NCBI GenBank assembly: GCA_021151625.1
Contig: JAGKWY010000001.1
Span: 34,955-98,954, forward strand
Length of the DNA: 64,000 nt
Direction: 5' to 3'
Source: Gammaproteobacteria bacterium
GTDB taxonomy: Bacteria > Pseudomonadota > Gammaproteobacteria > Pseudomonadales > Cellvibrionaceae
Shown: positions 62,801 to 64,000 of the stretch, in pieces
Position numbering within the stretch: the first letter of the stretch is position 1
Layout: the number at the start of each line of letters is the position of its first letter
The notes under the pieces: generated by a model
Databases searched by the model: none
The model's input: the letters and a program-made list of their open reading frames with translations, nothing else
Told to the model about the DNA's origin: nothing
Program-made: the position numbers and the translations under genes

Positions 62801-64000
62801 ATGCTCGGTGCAGAAAGCTTCGGTTTCGGTACCGGCCCGATGGTTGCGCTCGGCTGTAAATACCTGCGTATTTGCCACCTGAACAACTGCGCAACCGGTG
62901 TTGCTACCCAGCAGGACAAACTGCGTCAGGACCATTACATCGGCACCGTTGAGATGGCGATGAACTTCTTCAAGTTTGTTGCAGAAGAAACCCGTGAGTG
63001 GATGGCGCGTCTGGGTGTGCGTACTTTGGGTGAATTGGTAGGTCGTGTGGATCTGTTGAAGATCCTTGAAGGTGAAACCAGCAAGCAACAACAACTCGAT
63101 TTAAGCCCGATCATCTATACCGATGATTACCTGGCAACCAAGCCGCAATTGTGTGCGGTGAGCAAGAACGAGCCATTCGACAAGGGTGAAACTGCTGAGG
63201 CGATGGTTAAGGTTCTGTTGCCAACTATTGAAGCTAAAACCGGCGGCGAGTTTGAATTCCATATCACCAACTGCGACCGTTCCATCGGTGCGCGCATCAG
63301 TGGTGAAATCGCCAAGCGTTATGGCAACCAGGGCATGAATGACAAGCCGCTCAAACTGAAACTCACCGGTATTGCCGGTCAGAGTTTTGGTGTGTGGAAC
63401 GCTGGCGGTCTGGATATGTATCTGGAAGGTGACGCAAACGACTATGTGGGTAAAGGTATGGCCGGCGGCAAGCTGGTGATTCGTCCACCGCGTACCTCTG
63501 AATTCAAATCCAACAAAACCAGCATCATGGGTAACACCTGTCTGTATGGTGCGACTGGCGGAAAATTGTTTGCCGCAGGTACCGCAGGAGAGCGGTGCGG
63601 TGTGCGTAACTCCGGTGCCCATGTTGTTGTAGAAGGCGCGGGTGATCACTGCTGTGAATACATGACTGGCGGTGTAGTCACTGTGCTGGGGCAAACCGGT
63701 GTTAACTTCGGTGCGGGCATGACTGGCGGATTCGCTTATGTGCTCGACGAAGCCAATGATTTTGTGGATCGTTACAACCATGAATTGGTGGATATCCACC
63801 GCATCAACACTGAAGCAGTGGAAGCGCATCGCCACCACTTGCGCACGGTGATCGAAGAGTTTACGCAAGAGACCGAAAGTGCATGGGGTCAACACCTGCT
63901 GGATAACTTCGATGATTACATCGGCAAGTTCTGGCTGGTTAAACCCAAAGCGGCAGCTATCGGCGGCCTGTTAAACAGTTTCCGCAAGCGCGGCGAATAA
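59843..64000 (+). CDS. gltB: Glutamate synthase large subunit, N-terminally truncated
   Basis: 1385 residues from a GTG at 59843; the usual length is about 1480-1510. The sequence aligns with GltB from about residue 100 (ISEELTKQGLVVAGWRLIPT), so the N-terminal part with the catalytic glutaminase cysteine and the CGFG and HRGG motifs is missing. An in-frame stop at 59807 limits the open frame. Everything downstream looks normal: FHQRFSTN, the FMN-site GGRSNSGEGGEDP, the 3Fe-4S cysteines 1005, 1011 and 1016, and the C-terminal beta-helix domain. Its TAA is at 63998-64000; the small subunit gene would follow outside. Confidence 0.9.
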   Translation: MIWRGFRISEELTKQGLVVAGWRLIPTDPECLGPIALKSLPTFNHVFVNNTDLSIEQVNSKLFVARRKAEIRLAGDKSFYVASLSTGILSYKGLMMPVDLPRFFSDLADERLETAICVFHQRFSTNTMPVWPLAQPFRMLAHNGEINTIVGNRNWSVARTPKFITPLLPELQELKPLVNRTGSDSSSLDNMLEILTLGGMELHRAIRMLVPPAWQNVENMDPDLRAFYEYNSMHIEPWDGPAGLVITDGRYAVCTLDRNGLRPSRWVITKDDMITVASEVGVYTYDPADVVAKGRLGPGQIMSIDTLNGTLHNTQDIDNQLKSSKPYKQWLKERALRVESTLNTDAKENGLEGIELKANMKMFQVSFEERDQLLRPLAEGGQEAVGSMGDDTPMAVLSRQQRSLYDYFRQQFAQVTNPPIDPLREAIVMSLETCLGRELSVYEEHADHADRVILSSPVLSPEKFRGLMALKRPGYDQQKFSLYYSPETTNLKAALSKLCDDVAAAVKSGKVLIVLSDAGFSKGQLPIHALLAVGAVHQHLTNVGLRCESNLIAETATARDPHQVAALIAYGATAVYPYLSYHVLNDLIETGELLSDVDSAYKNYRKGIDKGLLKILSKMGISTITSYRGAQLFEAIGLSQEVVNTCFESTPSRIGGARFEELEADQKIIAQTAWLDRKPIIQGGLLKYVHGSEYHAYNPDVVQTLQKAVQSGNYALWRNYADIVNKRPVAMLRDLLAIREDACKPVPLSEVEPIESVIKRFDSAGMSLGALSPEAHEALAEAMNRLGGRSNSGEGGEDPARYGTIKTSKIKQVASGRFGVTPAYLVNAEVLQIKVAQGAKPGEGGQLPGGKVNALIARLRHSVPGVTLISPPPHHDIYSIEDLAQLIYDLKQVNPDALVSVKLVSRPGVGTIAAGVAKAYADLITISGYDGGTAASPLTSIKYAGSPWELGLSETHQTLRANDLRDKVRVQTDGGLKTGLDVVKAAMLGAESFGFGTGPMVALGCKYLRICHLNNCATGVATQQDKLRQDHYIGTVEMAMNFFKFVAEETREWMARLGVRTLGELVGRVDLLKILEGETSKQQQLDLSPIIYTDDYLATKPQLCAVSKNEPFDKGETAEAMVKVLLPTIEAKTGGEFEFHITNCDRSIGARISGEIAKRYGNQGMNDKPLKLKLTGIAGQSFGVWNAGGLDMYLEGDANDYVGKGMAGGKLVIRPPRTSEFKSNKTSIMGNTCLYGATGGKLFAAGTAGERCGVRNSGAHVVVEGAGDHCCEYMTGGVVTVLGQTGVNFGAGMTGGFAYVLDEANDFVDRYNHELVDIHRINTEAVEAHRHHLRTVIEEFTQETESAWGQHLLDNFDDYIGKFWLVKPKAAAIGGLLNSFRKRGE

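Noticed and set aside
63101..63895. 264-codon frame opposite gltB
   Set aside because: It mirrors a highly conserved domain of gltB and has no recognisable motif or ribosome site.
1..64000. tRNA, rRNA, CRISPR, prophage or transposase genes
   Set aside because: I saw none: no T-arm consensus with acceptor stem, no spaced direct repeats, and no recognisable integrase or transposase.

Overview
The window looks like a chromosomal segment of a Gammaproteobacterium of the Cellvibrio/Cellvibrionaceae type. This is inferred from gene content and style, not from a marker gene: secreted carbohydrate-active proteins with poly-serine linkers, a GH19 chitinase with repeated chitin-binding modules, a sialate O-acetylesterase, a tryptophan-halogenase-like flavoprotein, a PEP-CTERM protein, an OxyR, and an ECF11-type sigma factor with ChrR. 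I see no rRNA, tRNA, CRISPR array, transposase or phage gene.

Layout. 1-4.8 kb is the tail of what is probably an extracellular contractile injection system (eCIS) locus: the end of an AAA+ ATPase, a 1186-residue DUF4157 protein that may be cargo, and a TPR protein, all overlapping. 4.8-6.1 kb on the minus strand is an ECF sigma factor with its ChrR-type anti-sigma factor, with a good ECF11-type promoter. 6.3-12.8 kb is a TraB/GumN protein, an ABC ATPase, three tandem paralogous polytopic membrane proteins and a YtrA-type GntR regulator. 12.9-16.4 kb is a lipoprotein hydrolase translationally coupled to a NatA/NatB-like exporter. 16.5-22.6 kb holds small secreted, lipoprotein and hypothetical genes, a glutathione transferase, a TauE/SafE permease and YjdM/PhnA. 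22.7-28.2 kb holds Tex, YggN (DUF2884), a GIN-domain protein and a PAS-GAF-GGDEF diguanylate cyclase. 28.4-34.5 kb is a second GntR/ABC module with membrane proteins of unknown role, a secreted formylglycine-enzyme-like protein and two more membrane or exported proteins. 34.6-38.4 kb has a pitrilysin-like lipoprotein, a DUF3144 protein and a YefM/YoeB-type toxin-antitoxin pair. 38.5-46.6 kb is polysaccharide- and surface-related: sialate O-acetylesterase, a flavoprotein, a glycosyltransferase, the chitinase and a poly-Ser esterase. 47-55 kb has a SecD-SecF fusion, a PMT-family glycosyltransferase with a PA14-like membrane protein, a ThuA protein, a PEP-CTERM protein and a CPA2 antiporter divergent from OxyR. 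56-59.7 kb has the halogenase-like flavoprotein, a FlgT-like protein and a lipoprotein. 59.8-64.0 kb is glutamate synthase large subunit (gltB), which ends exactly at the window end but has lost its N-terminal ~100 residues.

Regulation read from the sequence: an ECF11 promoter (TGATCC-N16-CGTA) for the sigma operon; palindromes over the promoters of both GntR/ABC modules; a paired hexamer operator with 12-bp centre spacing at the toxin-antitoxin promoter; a NagR-like palindrome over the -35 of the chitinase gene; and an ATAG-N7-CTAT OxyR-like half site in the oxyR promoter.

The least-described systems here are the DUF4157 putative eCIS cargo, the ABC module with three paralogous membrane proteins sharing a GSRLxGxPDxW signature, and the second ABC/GntR module. 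The most anomalous single gene is the N-truncated gltB. Functional statements rest on motif recognition without database searches.
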